Origin: Eubacterium ventriosum
Lineage (GTDB): Bacteria > Bacillota > Clostridia > Lachnospirales > Lachnospiraceae
NCBI RefSeq assembly: GCF_025150745.1
Contig: NZ_CP102282.1
Coordinates: 1,623,501 to 1,687,500 of the forward strand
DNA: 64,000 bases
Direction of reading: 5' to 3'
Below the pieces are notes generated by a model. That model saw nothing but the letters and a program-made list of their open reading frames with translations, searched no databases and was not told the DNA's origin. Positions 35,909 through 45,400 of this stretch are shown piece after piece. Every line of letters starts with the position of its first letter. Positions within the stretch are counted from its first letter, which is position 1. Both the position numbers and the translations under genes were made by a program.

Positions 35909-36385
35909 ATGATAAAAATTTTATTTTTATGCCACGGCAATATTTGTAGATCAACTATGGCCCAGTATGTCCTTCAGGACATGGTTAACAACCAGGGCAT
36001 TGCTGACCGTTTTTACATTGATTCGGCAGCCACAAGTTATGAAGAGATTGGCAACGGAGTTCATCCGGGAACAAGAAATAAATTAAAAAGTGAAGGCATT
36101 CCATGTGGTAATCACAGAGCAAGACATATGGAGAAGAGTGATTATAACGAATTTGACTATATTATTGGAATGGATAGTGCTAATATTAGAAACATAGGAA
36201 GAATTGTAGGAAATGACCGGGACGGAAAGGTTTACAAGTTACTACATTTTGCAGGAGAAGAAAGGGACATAGCAGATCCTTGGTACACAGGAAATTTTGA
36301 TGCAACTTATGATGATGTGTTAAAGGGATGCACAGCTCTTTTAAATGAAATATTGGACGCAGAGAAATTCACAAAGGAGAATTGA
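35909..36385 (+). CDS. Low-molecular-weight protein-tyrosine phosphatase
   Basis: 158 residues. The P-loop C-H-G-N-I-C-R-S places the nucleophile at Cys8 and Arg14, and the general acid is in A-D-P-W-Y (Asp123). CAAGGAG precedes the ATG. The first 35 bases are duplicated at 29568, with a 14-base perfect block TGCCACGGCAATAT (35930-35943). The enzyme removes phosphate from tyrosine or arginine residues; a matching tyrosine kinase is not in the window. Its stop lies one base before the start of the next gene, so the two are probably co-translated. Confidence 0.93.
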   Translation: MIKILFLCHGNICRSTMAQYVLQDMVNNQGIADRFYIDSAATSYEEIGNGVHPGTRNKLKSEGIPCGNHRARHMEKSDYNEFDYIIGMDSANIRNIGRIVGNDRDGKVYKLLHFAGEERDIADPWYTGNFDATYDDVLKGCTALLNEILDAEKFTKEN

Positions 36386-36386
36386 T

Positions 36387-37415
36387 ATGAAGGAGATTAC
36401 TTTAGGAAAAACAGGTATTAAAACTCCACAGAACGCTTTTGGAGCTTTGCCTATTCAGAGAGTTACAATGGATGAAGCTGTAAAGATTTTGCAGAGAGCA
36501 TATGAGGGTGGAATGACTTTTTTTGATACTGCAAGAGCTTACAGTGACAGCGAGGAGAAACTGGGACAGGCGTTTGAGGGAATGAGAGATAAGATTTTTA
36601 TTGCCTCAAAGACATTGGCGAAAACTCCTGATGAGTTTTGGAAGCAACTTGATACATCTCTGACTAATTTAAAGACTGATTATCTTGATATTTATCAGTT
36701 TCACTGCGTGCCACAGTGCTACAAGCCGGATGATGGAACAGGTATGTATGAGTGTATGCTTAAAGCTAAGGAACAGGGAATTATTAAGCATATTGGAATT
36801 ACTGCCCACAATATTGAAACGGCTTTTCAGTGTGTTCAGTCAGGACTTTATGAGACTATGCAGTTTCCTTTCAGTTATCTTTGCTCTGAAAGAGAGATTG
36901 AGCTTGTTAATTTGTGTAAGGAAAAGAATGTTGGCTTTATAGCCATGAAAGGCTTGGCAGGAGGTCTTATTCACAATTCTAAAGCTGCCATGGCTTACAT
37001 TTCAAAATACGACAATGTTCTTCCAATTTGGGGCATTCAGAAGATGAGTGAGTTGGAAGAGTGGCTTAAGTTTATGGATGAAGAGTCGGTTTGGGACGAT
37101 GAAATAAGTGAATATATTGAAAAAGAGAGAAAAGAGTTAGTCGGGGATTTCTGCAGAGGATGCGGTTATTGTATGCCTTGCCCTAAGGGAATAAAGATTA
37201 ACAACTGTGCAAGAATGTCTCTTATGCTTCGTCGAGCACCTTCAAAAGAATGGTTAACAGAAGATATGCAGAAGGAAATGATGAAGATTGAGGATTGCAT
37301 TAATTGCGGACAGTGCAAGAGCAAGTGTCCTTACAAGCTTGATACACCTGTTTTGCTTAGAAAAAATCTGGAAGATTACAAAAAAGTTCTGGCAGGCGAA
37401 GTTAAGGTGCAATAA
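36387..37415 (+). CDS. Aldo/keto reductase with C-terminal [4Fe-4S] ferredoxin domain
   Basis: 342 residues from ATG 36387 (AAAGGAG upstream). The AKR barrel shows G-x-x-F-F-D-T-A-R-A-Y-S-D-S-E (catalytic Asp and Tyr), A-S-K-T-L (Lys) and F-H-C-V (His). After about residue 250 there are two Cys sets, C-R-G-C-G-Y-C-M-P-C-P and C-I-N-C-G-Q-C-K-S-K-C-P, typical of a Clostridia AKR-ferredoxin fusion. It probably reduces an unknown carbonyl using electrons from NAD(P)H or ferredoxin. It begins directly after the phosphatase. Confidence 0.92.
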   Translation: MKEITLGKTGIKTPQNAFGALPIQRVTMDEAVKILQRAYEGGMTFFDTARAYSDSEEKLGQAFEGMRDKIFIASKTLAKTPDEFWKQLDTSLTNLKTDYLDIYQFHCVPQCYKPDDGTGMYECMLKAKEQGIIKHIGITAHNIETAFQCVQSGLYETMQFPFSYLCSEREIELVNLCKEKNVGFIAMKGLAGGLIHNSKAAMAYISKYDNVLPIWGIQKMSELEEWLKFMDEESVWDDEISEYIEKERKELVGDFCRGCGYCMPCPKGIKINNCARMSLMLRRAPSKEWLTEDMQKEMMKIEDCINCGQCKSKCPYKLDTPVLLRKNLEDYKKVLAGEVKVQ

Positions 37416-37526
37416 AAAAATTGACAGACAAAGTTAAAGGTCAGTAAAAAGTTTAAAAAAAAATTTTTAATCAATGTTTTTTATTTTATTTATAATATGT
37501 TATACTATTGAAAAGACAAACAAAAG

Positions 37527-37566
37527 TAATTGCAGAATGTTTCAAGTTGTTCTGCAATTATTTTTT
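37527..37566 (+). terminator. Leader terminator upstream of thyA
   Basis: A perfect 11-bp stem, TAATTGCAGAA with TTCTGCAATTA, 12-base loop and TTTTTT, 27 bases before the thyA start. A TATACT-like -10 box lies at 37501-37506, just before it, so it could be an attenuator for thyA rather than only the end of the AKR transcript. Confidence 0.8.
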
Positions 37567-37592
37567 AGTAATAAATTGATTGGAGAGTGGAT

Positions 37593-38441
37593 ATGAGTTA
37601 CGCAGATAAAATATTTGTTGATATGTGTAGGAATATTTTGGATAATGGTACAGATACAAAAGGCGAAAAGGTTAGACCTAAGTGGGACGACGGATCTTTT
37701 GCATACACTATTAAGAAGTTTGGTGTAGTTAACAGATATGATTTAAAGAAGGAATTTCCGGCTATTACACTTAGAAAGACAGGCTTTAAGAATTGTCTTG
37801 ATGAACTTCTTTGGATTTGGCAGAAGAAGTCTAATAATGTACATGATTTAAACAGCCATATTTGGGATGCATGGGCTGACGAAACAGGTTCTATTGGAAA
37901 GGCTTACGGTTATCAGTTGGGAATTAAGCATCATTATAAAGAAGGTGATATGGATCAGGTTGACCGTGTTTTATATGATTTGAAGCACAATCCATATAGC
38001 AGAAGAATTATGACTAATATTTATAATCATGAGGATTTGCATGAAATGAATTTATATCCGTGTGCATATAGTATGACTTTTAATGTTACAAAGAATGAAG
38101 AAACAGGCAATCTTGTGCTTAATGGTATTTTAAACCAGCGTTCACAGGATGTTTTGACTGCTAACAACTGGAATGTTTGTCAGTATGCAGCGTTAATTCA
38201 TATGTTTGCTCAGGTTAATGATATGGAAGTCGGCGAATTTATTCACGTTATTGCTGATGCACATATTTATGACAAGCACGTTCCTTTAATTGAAGAGTTG
38301 ATTACAAGAGAGCAGCATCCGGCACCTAAGCTTTGGATTAATCCGGAAATTAAGAATTTCTACGATTTTACAGTAGATGATTTGAAACTTGAAGATTACG
38401 TTACAGGTCCACAGATTAAAAATATTCCTGTAGCTGTTTAA
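37593..38441 (+). CDS. thyA: Thymidylate synthase
   Basis: 282 residues from ATG 37593 (GGAG seven bases upstream; an in-frame GTG at 37587 overlaps the site). It methylates dUMP to dTMP using methylene-tetrahydrofolate and releases dihydrofolate. N-P-Y-S-R-R-I-M binds phosphate, Cys157 in Y-P-C-A-Y is the nucleophile, and Q-R-S-Q-D-V and the D-A-H-I-Y-D-K-H segment follow. dfrA is the next gene and recycles the dihydrofolate. Confidence 0.97.
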   Translation: MSYADKIFVDMCRNILDNGTDTKGEKVRPKWDDGSFAYTIKKFGVVNRYDLKKEFPAITLRKTGFKNCLDELLWIWQKKSNNVHDLNSHIWDAWADETGSIGKAYGYQLGIKHHYKEGDMDQVDRVLYDLKHNPYSRRIMTNIYNHEDLHEMNLYPCAYSMTFNVTKNEETGNLVLNGILNQRSQDVLTANNWNVCQYAALIHMFAQVNDMEVGEFIHVIADAHIYDKHVPLIEELITREQHPAPKLWINPEIKNFYDFTVDDLKLEDYVTGPQIKNIPVAV

Positions 38442-38529
38442 CAAGAGCTTGATATTTTGACAATACAATCACACAAAGTTTTAGTATAAATATTATGCTT
38501 GTTAGTGAATTTATGAAGGAGAAAACATA

Positions 38530-39018
38530 ATGAATTTAATTGTAGCAGTTGATGAGAATTGGGCTATTGGTTATAACAATGAGTTACTTGTAAGCATTCC
38601 TGATGATATGAAGTTTTTTAGAGAAACAACAACAGGCAAGGTTGTTATTATGGGAAGAAAGACTTTGGAAAGTTTTCCGGGAGGTCGTCCATTAAAGAAT
38701 AGAGTGAATATTGTTATTACTAAGAAAGAAGATTATGAAGTTGACGGAGCAGTTGTTGTTCACAGCGTTGAAGAAGCAGTGAAGGAAGCTTCAAAATACG
38801 ACGAAAATGACGTTTTTGTAATTGGTGGCGGAAGTATTTACAAAGCTATGCTTCCATACTGCAATACAGCTTATGTAACATATATTAATCAGGCATATTC
38901 AGCAGATACTTTCATACCTAATTTGGATAAAGAGGTTGACTGGGTTTTGGCTGATGAAAGTGACGAAAATACTTATTTTGATATTGAATATTTCTTTAGA
39001 ACATATAAAAGAAAATAA
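38530..39018 (+). CDS. dfrA: Dihydrofolate reductase
   Basis: 162 residues. N-terminal L-I-V-A-V-D-E-N-W-A-I-G-Y-N-N-E-L, D-D-M-K-F-F with the catalytic acid, V-V-I-M-G-R-K-T-L-E-S-F-P for NADPH binding, and V-F-V-I-G-G-G-S-I-Y near residue 97. AAGGAG precedes the ATG. It reduces the dihydrofolate made by the upstream thyA. This is a chromosomal folA-type gene with no sign of transfer. Confidence 0.96.
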   Translation: MNLIVAVDENWAIGYNNELLVSIPDDMKFFRETTTGKVVIMGRKTLESFPGGRPLKNRVNIVITKKEDYEVDGAVVVHSVEEAVKEASKYDENDVFVIGGGSIYKAMLPYCNTAYVTYINQAYSADTFIPNLDKEVDWVLADESDENTYFDIEYFFRTYKRK

Positions 39019-39045
39019 TTATTAAAATACATATCCGGGCGTGTC

Positions 39046-39108
39046 CCAAGGTCGTTTTTCCACCATTGTGTAAACACAGGTGGGAAAACGGCCTTTTGAC
39101 ATTGTAAT
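39046..39108 (+). terminator. Terminator after dfrA, part of a dispersed palindromic element
   Basis: Arms AAGGTCGTTTTTCCACC and GGTGGGAAAACGGCCTT (39048-39064 with 39079-39095) pair with G-U wobbles, followed by TTTT. Flanking CCAAGGTC and TGACATTGTAAT also flank a related hairpin at 45696-45749. Confidence 0.8.
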
Positions 39109-39160
39109 ATAATTTTGTTATCTGCATATATTATAAAGATTAAGTTTGTATGGTAATTTT

Positions 39161-40426
39161 ATGTTAATAAAAATGCAGGTAGGAGAGCAGGACAGAGGTG
39201 AGTTGCAGGTTAATGTAACGGATTCTGACAATGCTCCCATTAGGGATGCAAGGGTAACTATCAGTGAGCCTGAAACAGCCATTAATCCCAACAGTCCCAT
39301 TGAAAGGCTTGAAACGGATGTTTCCGGGCAGACTCAGATTGTGGATTTAAATACTCCACCATTGGAATATAGTCTTAATGAAAATAATGAGAATATGCCT
39401 TATGCCAATTATAATATTCAAATTGAGGCACCGGGCTATGAAACGGAAAATATTAGTAATGTGGAGATTTTGCCTGATTCACTATCACTTCAAGATGTGC
39501 GTATGAGAAGGCGTGAAGGTGAACAGGTGGAGAATATAGATATTGATCCCCATACCCTTTATGCTGAGTATCCGGAAAAGATTCCTGAGGACGAAATTAA
39601 AGATGTAAATGAACCGGGGGAAATTGTTTTAAGCAGAGTTGTTATACCTGAATATGTTGTGGTTCACAATGGAACGCCTTCAAGCAATGCAAGGGATTAT
39701 TATGTAACATATAAAGATTATATTAAAAACGTGGCTTCATCGGAAATATATGCAACGTGGCCTAGGGCAACTATTGAGGCAAACGTGCTTGCAATTATGT
39801 CATTTACCTTAAACAGGGTTTACACTGAGTGGTATAGAAACAAAGGCTACGATTTTACCATTACATCCTCAACGGCATATGACCAAAAATGGATTTATGG
39901 AAGAAATATTTTCCAGTCTATTGATGAGGTTGTTGACGAGATTTTCAACCAATATCTTTCAAGACCTGATGTAAGGCAGCCAATTCTTACTCAGTATTGC
40001 GATGGAAAAAGAGTTACCTGTCCTAATTGGCTTAGCCAGTGGGGGTCCTGCAATTTAGGTGAGCAGGGCTTTGGAACGTTAGAAATTATACGAAACTATT
40101 ATGGCGATGATATGTATATTAACACTGCTGAACAGATTTCAGGCATTCCTGCATCATGGCCCGGCTACGATCTGACTATAGGTGCAAGTGGTCAGAAGGT
40201 TATGCAGATGCAGGAACAGCTAGATACCATTGCCAGAGTTTACACAGCCATTCCAAGAGTTTCAGCAGATGGAGTTTTCGGTGAAGGTACTCAGGCTTCG
40301 GTGAGGGCATTCCAAAAGATTTTTGATTTGCCACAAACAGGGGAGGTAGATTTTAGTACGTGGTACAAAATATCTCAGATTTACGTTGGCATAACAAGAA
40401 TAGCAGAAGGAATCCCCAGAGGATAA
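39161..40426 (+). CDS. SpoIID-like domain protein with C-terminal peptidoglycan-binding domain
   Basis: About 421 residues; the start is uncertain (in-frame ATGs at 39146, 39161 and 39173, none with a good ribosome site). The N-terminus is a carboxypeptidase-regulatory-like beta-fold (D-A-R-V-T-I-S, G-Q-T). The middle has V-H-N-G-x-P and Y-V-T-Y-K-D-Y-I-K-N-V-A-S-S-E-I-Y-A-T-W-P-x-A-x-I-E-A-N, like the SpoIID/LytB fold, with L-T-Q-Y-C-D-G. The end (about residues 350-415) is a PG_binding_1 domain with V-M-Q-M-Q, D-G-V-F-G-E-G-T-Q and V-R-A-F-Q. No signal peptide is visible. It likely acts on cell wall or spore cortex. Confidence 0.75.
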   Translation: MLIKMQVGEQDRGELQVNVTDSDNAPIRDARVTISEPETAINPNSPIERLETDVSGQTQIVDLNTPPLEYSLNENNENMPYANYNIQIEAPGYETENISNVEILPDSLSLQDVRMRRREGEQVENIDIDPHTLYAEYPEKIPEDEIKDVNEPGEIVLSRVVIPEYVVVHNGTPSSNARDYYVTYKDYIKNVASSEIYATWPRATIEANVLAIMSFTLNRVYTEWYRNKGYDFTITSSTAYDQKWIYGRNIFQSIDEVVDEIFNQYLSRPDVRQPILTQYCDGKRVTCPNWLSQWGSCNLGEQGFGTLEIIRNYYGDDMYINTAEQISGIPASWPGYDLTIGASGQKVMQMQEQLDTIARVYTAIPRVSADGVFGEGTQASVRAFQKIFDLPQTGEVDFSTWYKISQIYVGITRIAEGIPRG

Positions 40427-40435
40427 AAATAAAGA

Positions 40436-40498
40436 AGCATATTCATTTGCCATATTTTTTCAAAAAGATTGAAAAATGCAAAGTGGATATGCTCCTTT
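40436..40498. terminator. Bidirectional terminator between converging genes
   Basis: A long imperfect hairpin: AGCATAT/ATATGCT outside and TTTTTTCAA/TTGAAAAAT inside, with T-rich ends on both strands. It serves the SpoIID-like gene and nth. Confidence 0.6.
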
Positions 40499-40508
40499 TT
40501 ATAATGTT

Positions 40509-41144
40509 TTATTTTATATTCTTTTTACACACATCATTTAAACAGCAACGGTCGCAATGAGGTGCTGTTCTAGCAGTACAGATTTCCCTTCCGTGATATA
40601 CAAGTCGGTGGCAGAAGTCACTGCCTTCCTCGGGAGGGATAATTTTCCAGAGAGCCATTTCAACTTTCTTAGGCTCCTTAATGTTGTCTACAAGTCCCAT
40701 TCGGTTTACAAGTCTTATGCAGTGAGTGTCAGTTACAATGGCAGGCTTGCCAAAAACATCACCCATTATAAGGTTGGCACTTTTTCGTCCAACTCCCGGA
40801 AGTTTTAATAATTGGTTAAAGTCGTCAGGAACTTTGCTGTCAAATTCATCTCTAAGCATTCTCATGCAAAGACTAATATCCCTAGCCTTGCTTCTTCCAA
40901 GACCGCAAGGTCTTACAATTTCTTCAATTTCGCTAACATCAGCGTTTGCCAAAGCATCAATTGTTGGAAATTTCTCGTACAAATGAGGCACTACAACGTT
41001 TACTCTTGCGTCAGTACACTGAGCAGCAAGTCTTACGCTTATTAACAATTTCCAAGCGTCATTGTAGTCCAAAGTGCAGTCTGCGTCAGGGTATTCTTCT
41101 TTTAATCTTTCTATAATAATTTTTGCTAATTCTTTTTTTCTCAT
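40509..41144 (-). CDS. nth: Endonuclease III, DNA glycosylase/AP lyase
   Basis: 211 residues on the minus strand. It removes oxidised pyrimidines and cuts the abasic site. The helix-hairpin-helix L-P-G-V-G-R-K-S-A carries the catalytic Lys, and V-T-D-T-H the catalytic Asp. The iron-sulphur cluster ligands C-x6-C-x2-C-x5-C are all present at the C-terminus (C-T-A-R-T-A-P-H-C-D-R-C-C-L-N-D-V-C). It is transcribed divergently from carA with 268 bases between. Confidence 0.96.
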   Translation of the reverse strand: MRKKELAKIIIERLKEEYPDADCTLDYNDAWKLLISVRLAAQCTDARVNVVVPHLYEKFPTIDALANADVSEIEEIVRPCGLGRSKARDISLCMRMLRDEFDSKVPDDFNQLLKLPGVGRKSANLIMGDVFGKPAIVTDTHCIRLVNRMGLVDNIKEPKKVEMALWKIIPPEEGSDFCHRLVYHGREICTARTAPHCDRCCLNDVCKKNIK

Positions 41145-41180
41145 AAAGTCTCCGTTTCAAATTGATTAATTACAAAAAAT

Positions 41181-41208
41181 ATTATAACATAGTAAGTAGA
41201 ATTGTTAA
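41181..41208 (-). promoter_or_regulatory. Promoter of nth
   Basis: On the minus strand TTAACA, a 16-base spacer and TATAAT, about 40 bases before the nth ATG. Confidence 0.65.
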
Positions 41209-41310
41209 CAGATTTATATGTATGAATTTTAAATCAAATTTAAAATCAGATAGTAATTTACTTTATATTTTTAAGTATTAAAAAAAATCTAAATTGTTTT
41301 AGATATTTTG

Positions 41311-41339
41311 TTGAATTACGTCACTTTTTTTGGTATAAT
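41311..41339 (+). promoter_or_regulatory. Promoter of carAB
   Basis: TTGAAT (41311-41316), 17-base spacer, TATAAT (41334-41339), 74 bases before the carA ATG. An ATCTAAA-TTG-TTTTAGAT inverted repeat just upstream (41286-41305) could be an operator. I see no PyrR-type attenuator or terminator in the leader. Confidence 0.7.
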
Positions 41340-41412
41340 CTTTACAATTTGAGCAAAAATATTGAAAGATACTTTGACTCACTTAATGAAATGAAGAAAG
41401 GAAGACACATTT

Positions 41413-42492
41413 ATGAACGCTTTTCTAATCTTAGAAGACGGTACAGTTTTCAAAGGAACATCTATTGGATCAACAAGAGAGATAATTAGTGAAATCGTAT
41501 TTAATACATCAATGTGGGGTTATTTAGAAGTATTAACTGATCCTTCATATGCAGGTCAGGCAGTATGTATGACTTACCCATTGATTGGTAACTACGGAAT
41601 TTGCCACGAGGACATGGAATCACTTAGACCATGGCCGGACGGATATATTGTTAACGAACTTAGCAGAATGCCAAGTAACTTTAGAAGTGATGATACTATT
41701 CAGAATTTCTTAGAAGAACATGATATTCCTGGTATTGCGGGAATCGATACAAGAGCTTTAACAAAGATTCTTCGTGAAAAAGGAACAATGAACGGAATGA
41801 TTACAACTAACGAGAATTACAACCTTGACGAAATACTTCCTAAGATTAAGGAATACAGAGTAACAGGAGTTGTTAAGAAAGTTAGTTGCACTGAAAAGAA
41901 AGAATTAAAGGGAGATGGATTTAAGGTAGCTTTATTAGATATTGGTGCAAAGAACAATATTGGAAAATCTCTTAACGAAAGAGGTTGTGACGTTACTATT
42001 TATCCATGTGACACACCGGCAGAAGAAATTATTGCGTCAAACCCTGACGGAATTATGTTATCTAATGGTCCCGGGGATCCAAAAGAGTGTGAATATCAGA
42101 TTGAACAGATTAGAAAATTATACAATACAGATATTCCAATTTTTGCAATCTGCCTTGGACATCAGCTTATGGCACTTGCTACAGGAGCAGATACAAAGAA
42201 GATGAAATATGGTCATAGAGGTGGTAATCACCCTGTTAAAGACCTTGCATCAGGACATGTATACATATCTTCACAGAACCACGGATATATGGTTGACGGA
42301 GAGACAGTAAATCCTGAAGTTGCAGAAGTAGCTTTCATAAATGTAAATGATAAAACCGTAGAAGGTTTAAGATATAAAAACAAGAGTATTTTTACAGTTC
42401 AGTTCCATCCGGAAGCATGCCCTGGTCCACAGGATTCGGACAGACTGTTTGACGAATTTATTCAAATGATGGAGGTGAAGAAGAATGCCTAA
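41413..42492 (+). CDS. carA: Carbamoyl-phosphate synthase small (glutaminase) subunit
   Basis: 359 residues. It hydrolyses glutamine and passes ammonia to CarB. The class I amidotransferase triad is present: Cys in F-A-I-C-L-G-H-Q, and the His-Glu pair in V-Q-F-H-P-E-A. The N-terminal CPSase domain includes the F-N-T-S-M-W-G-Y-L-E-V-L-T-D-P-S-Y segment. AAGGAAG precedes the ATG, and the 3' end overlaps carB by eight bases. Confidence 0.97.
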   Translation: MNAFLILEDGTVFKGTSIGSTREIISEIVFNTSMWGYLEVLTDPSYAGQAVCMTYPLIGNYGICHEDMESLRPWPDGYIVNELSRMPSNFRSDDTIQNFLEEHDIPGIAGIDTRALTKILREKGTMNGMITTNENYNLDEILPKIKEYRVTGVVKKVSCTEKKELKGDGFKVALLDIGAKNNIGKSLNERGCDVTIYPCDTPAEEIIASNPDGIMLSNGPGDPKECEYQIEQIRKLYNTDIPIFAICLGHQLMALATGADTKKMKYGHRGGNHPVKDLASGHVYISSQNHGYMVDGETVNPEVAEVAFINVNDKTVEGLRYKNKSIFTVQFHPEACPGPQDSDRLFDEFIQMMEVKKNA

Positions 42493-45400
42493 AGATCCAA
42501 GAATTAAGAAAGTTTTAGTAATAGGTTCAGGTCCAATCGTTATTGGACAGGCTGCAGAGTTTGACTACGCAGGAACACAGGCCTGCCGTTCTTTAAAAGA
42601 AGAAGGTTTGGAAGTTGTACTTGTAAACTCTAACCCGGCAACAATTATGACAGATAAGGATATTGCAGATAAGGTATATATTGAACCACTTACTGTACCT
42701 GTACTTGAAAAGATTATAGAAAAGGAAAAACCTGACAGTATCTTACCAACACTTGGTGGACAGGCAGGACTTAACCTTGCAATGGAAATCGCAGAAACAG
42801 ATTTCCTTGAAAAACATGAATGTCGTCTTATTGGTACAACATCAGAAACAATTAAGAAGGCAGAAGACCGTCTTGAGTTTAAAGAGACTATGGAAAAAAT
42901 CGGTGAGCCATGTGCTCCATCTTTGGTAGTAGAAAATGTTGAAGATGGCATTGCATTTACTAACAAAATCGGTTACCCGGTAGTTCTTCGTCCGGCTTAC
43001 ACATTAGGTGGTAGCGGCGGTGGTATCGCTCACAACCAGGTTGAATTAGTTGAAATCCTTGAAAACGGATTAAGACTTAGCCGTGTAGGTCAGGTTCTTG
43101 TTGAAAGATGTATTGCAGGATGGAAAGAAGTAGAATACGAAGTTATGCGTGATAGTGCAGGAAACTGCATCACAGTATGTAACATGGAAAATATTGATCC
43201 TGTTGGTGTTCATACAGGTGACAGTATTGTAGTTGCTCCATCACAGACTTTAGGTGATAAGGAACATCAGATGCTTCGTACATCAGCATTAAATATTATT
43301 AATGAATTAAACATTACAGGTGGATGTAATGTTCAGTACGCACTTCATCCTGAAAGCTTTGAATATTGTGTAATCGAAGTTAACCCTCGTGTAAGCCGTT
43401 CATCAGCTTTGGCTTCTAAGGCTACAGGTTATCCGATTGCAAAGGTTGCAGCAAAGATTGCGTTAGGTTATACACTTGATGAAATCAAGAATGCAATTAC
43501 TAAGAAAACATATGCAAGTTTTGAACCAACACTTGACTATTGTGTAGTTAAGATTCCAAGACTTCCATTTGACAAATTTATTACAGCCAGCAGAAAGCTG
43601 ACAACACAGATGAAGGCTACAGGTGAAGTAATGAGTATCTGTAACAACTTTGAAGGTGCTTTAATGAAAGCTATCCGTTCTTTGGAACAGCATGTTGAAT
43701 GCCTTATGGATTATGATTTTACAGAACTTACAGATGATCAGTTAGAAGATCAGCTTCACGTAGTAGATGATAGAAGAATCTGGGTTATTGCTGAGGCACT
43801 TAGAAGAGGCGTAAGCTATGACAAAATTCATGAAATCACAAAGATTGATAAGTGGTTTATTGATAAGATTGCTATTATCGTTGAAATGGAAAATTCACTT
43901 AAGAATGAACCTTTAACACCTGAATTATTAAAGGCAGCTAAGAGAATTGAATTCCCTGACACAGTTATTAGCAGATTAACAGGCAAGTCAGAAGACGAAA
44001 TTAAGCAGATGCGTTATGATAATAACATTGTAGCTTCTTACAAGATGGTTGATACATGTGCAGCAGAATTTGAAGCTGCAACACCTTACTATTATTCAGT
44101 ATATGGTGGTGAAAACGAATCAGTAGAAACTAATCCGCCAAAGAAGGTACTTGTACTTGGTTCAGGTCCTATCAGAATCGGACAGGGTATTGAATTTGAC
44201 TTCTGTTCAGTACATTGTACATGGGCATTTAAAGAAGAAGGTTATGAAACAATTATTGTAAATAATAACCCTGAAACGGTATCAACTGACTTTGATATTG
44301 CTGACAAGCTTTATTTTGAACCATTAACACCGGAGGATGTTGAAAATATTGTAAACATTGAAAAACCTGACGGTGCAGTTGTTCAGTTCGGTGGTCAGAC
44401 AGCCATTAAGCTTACTGAAGCACTTATGAAGATGGGCGTTCCTATTCTTGGAACAAAGGCAGAAGACGTAGATGCTGCAGAAGATAGAGAATTATTTGAT
44501 GAAATCCTTGAAAAATGTAGTATTCCAAGACCTACAGGTGGAACTGTATTTACAGCAGAAGAAGCTAAGGAAGTTGCTAACAGATTAGGATATCCTGTTC
44601 TTGTAAGACCTTCTTACGTACTTGGTGGTCAGGGAATGCAGATTGCAACATGTGATGAAGAAGTAGAAGAATTTATGGAAATCATCAACAGAATTGCTCA
44701 GGATCATCCAATTTTGGTAGATAAATATTTACAGGGAACAGAAGTTGAAGTTGACGCAATTTGCGACGGCACAGACATTCTTATTCCTGGTGTAATGGAA
44801 CATATTGAAAGAGCCGGAGTTCATTCAGGTGACAGTATTTCAGTTTATCCTGCATACTCACTTTCAAAAGAGATTATTGATACAATTGAAGATTACACAG
44901 AAAAGCTTGCACGTTCACTTCACGTAAAAGGTATGATTAACATTCAGTTTATCGTTTGTGACGGTAAGGTTTATGTAATCGAAGTTAACCCACGTTCATC
45001 AAGAACAGTTCCATACATTAGTAAGGTTACAGGTATTCCAATTGTAAAACTTGCTACAAAATGTATTATTGGACATACAATTAAGGAAATGGGTTACAAA
45101 CCGGGATTACAGCCTAATGCAGATTACATTGCAATTAAGATGCCTGTATTCTCATTTGAAAAAATCCGTGGCGCAGAAACAAGCTTAGGACCTGAAATGA
45201 AGTCAACAGGTGAATGTCTTGGTATTGCAAAGACATTTAACGAAGCACTTTACAAGGCATTCCTTGGGGCAGGAGTTGTTCTTCCAAAACATAAGAAGAT
45301 TATTATTTCTGTTAAGGATGCTGATAAGCAGGAAGTTGTTCCACTTGCACAGAGATTTGAAAAGCTTGGATATGAAGTTTATGCTACAAGAAGTACAGCA

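Noticed and set aside
41339-41412. PyrR attenuator before carAB
   Set aside because: The leader is only about 70 bases and shows no terminator hairpin.
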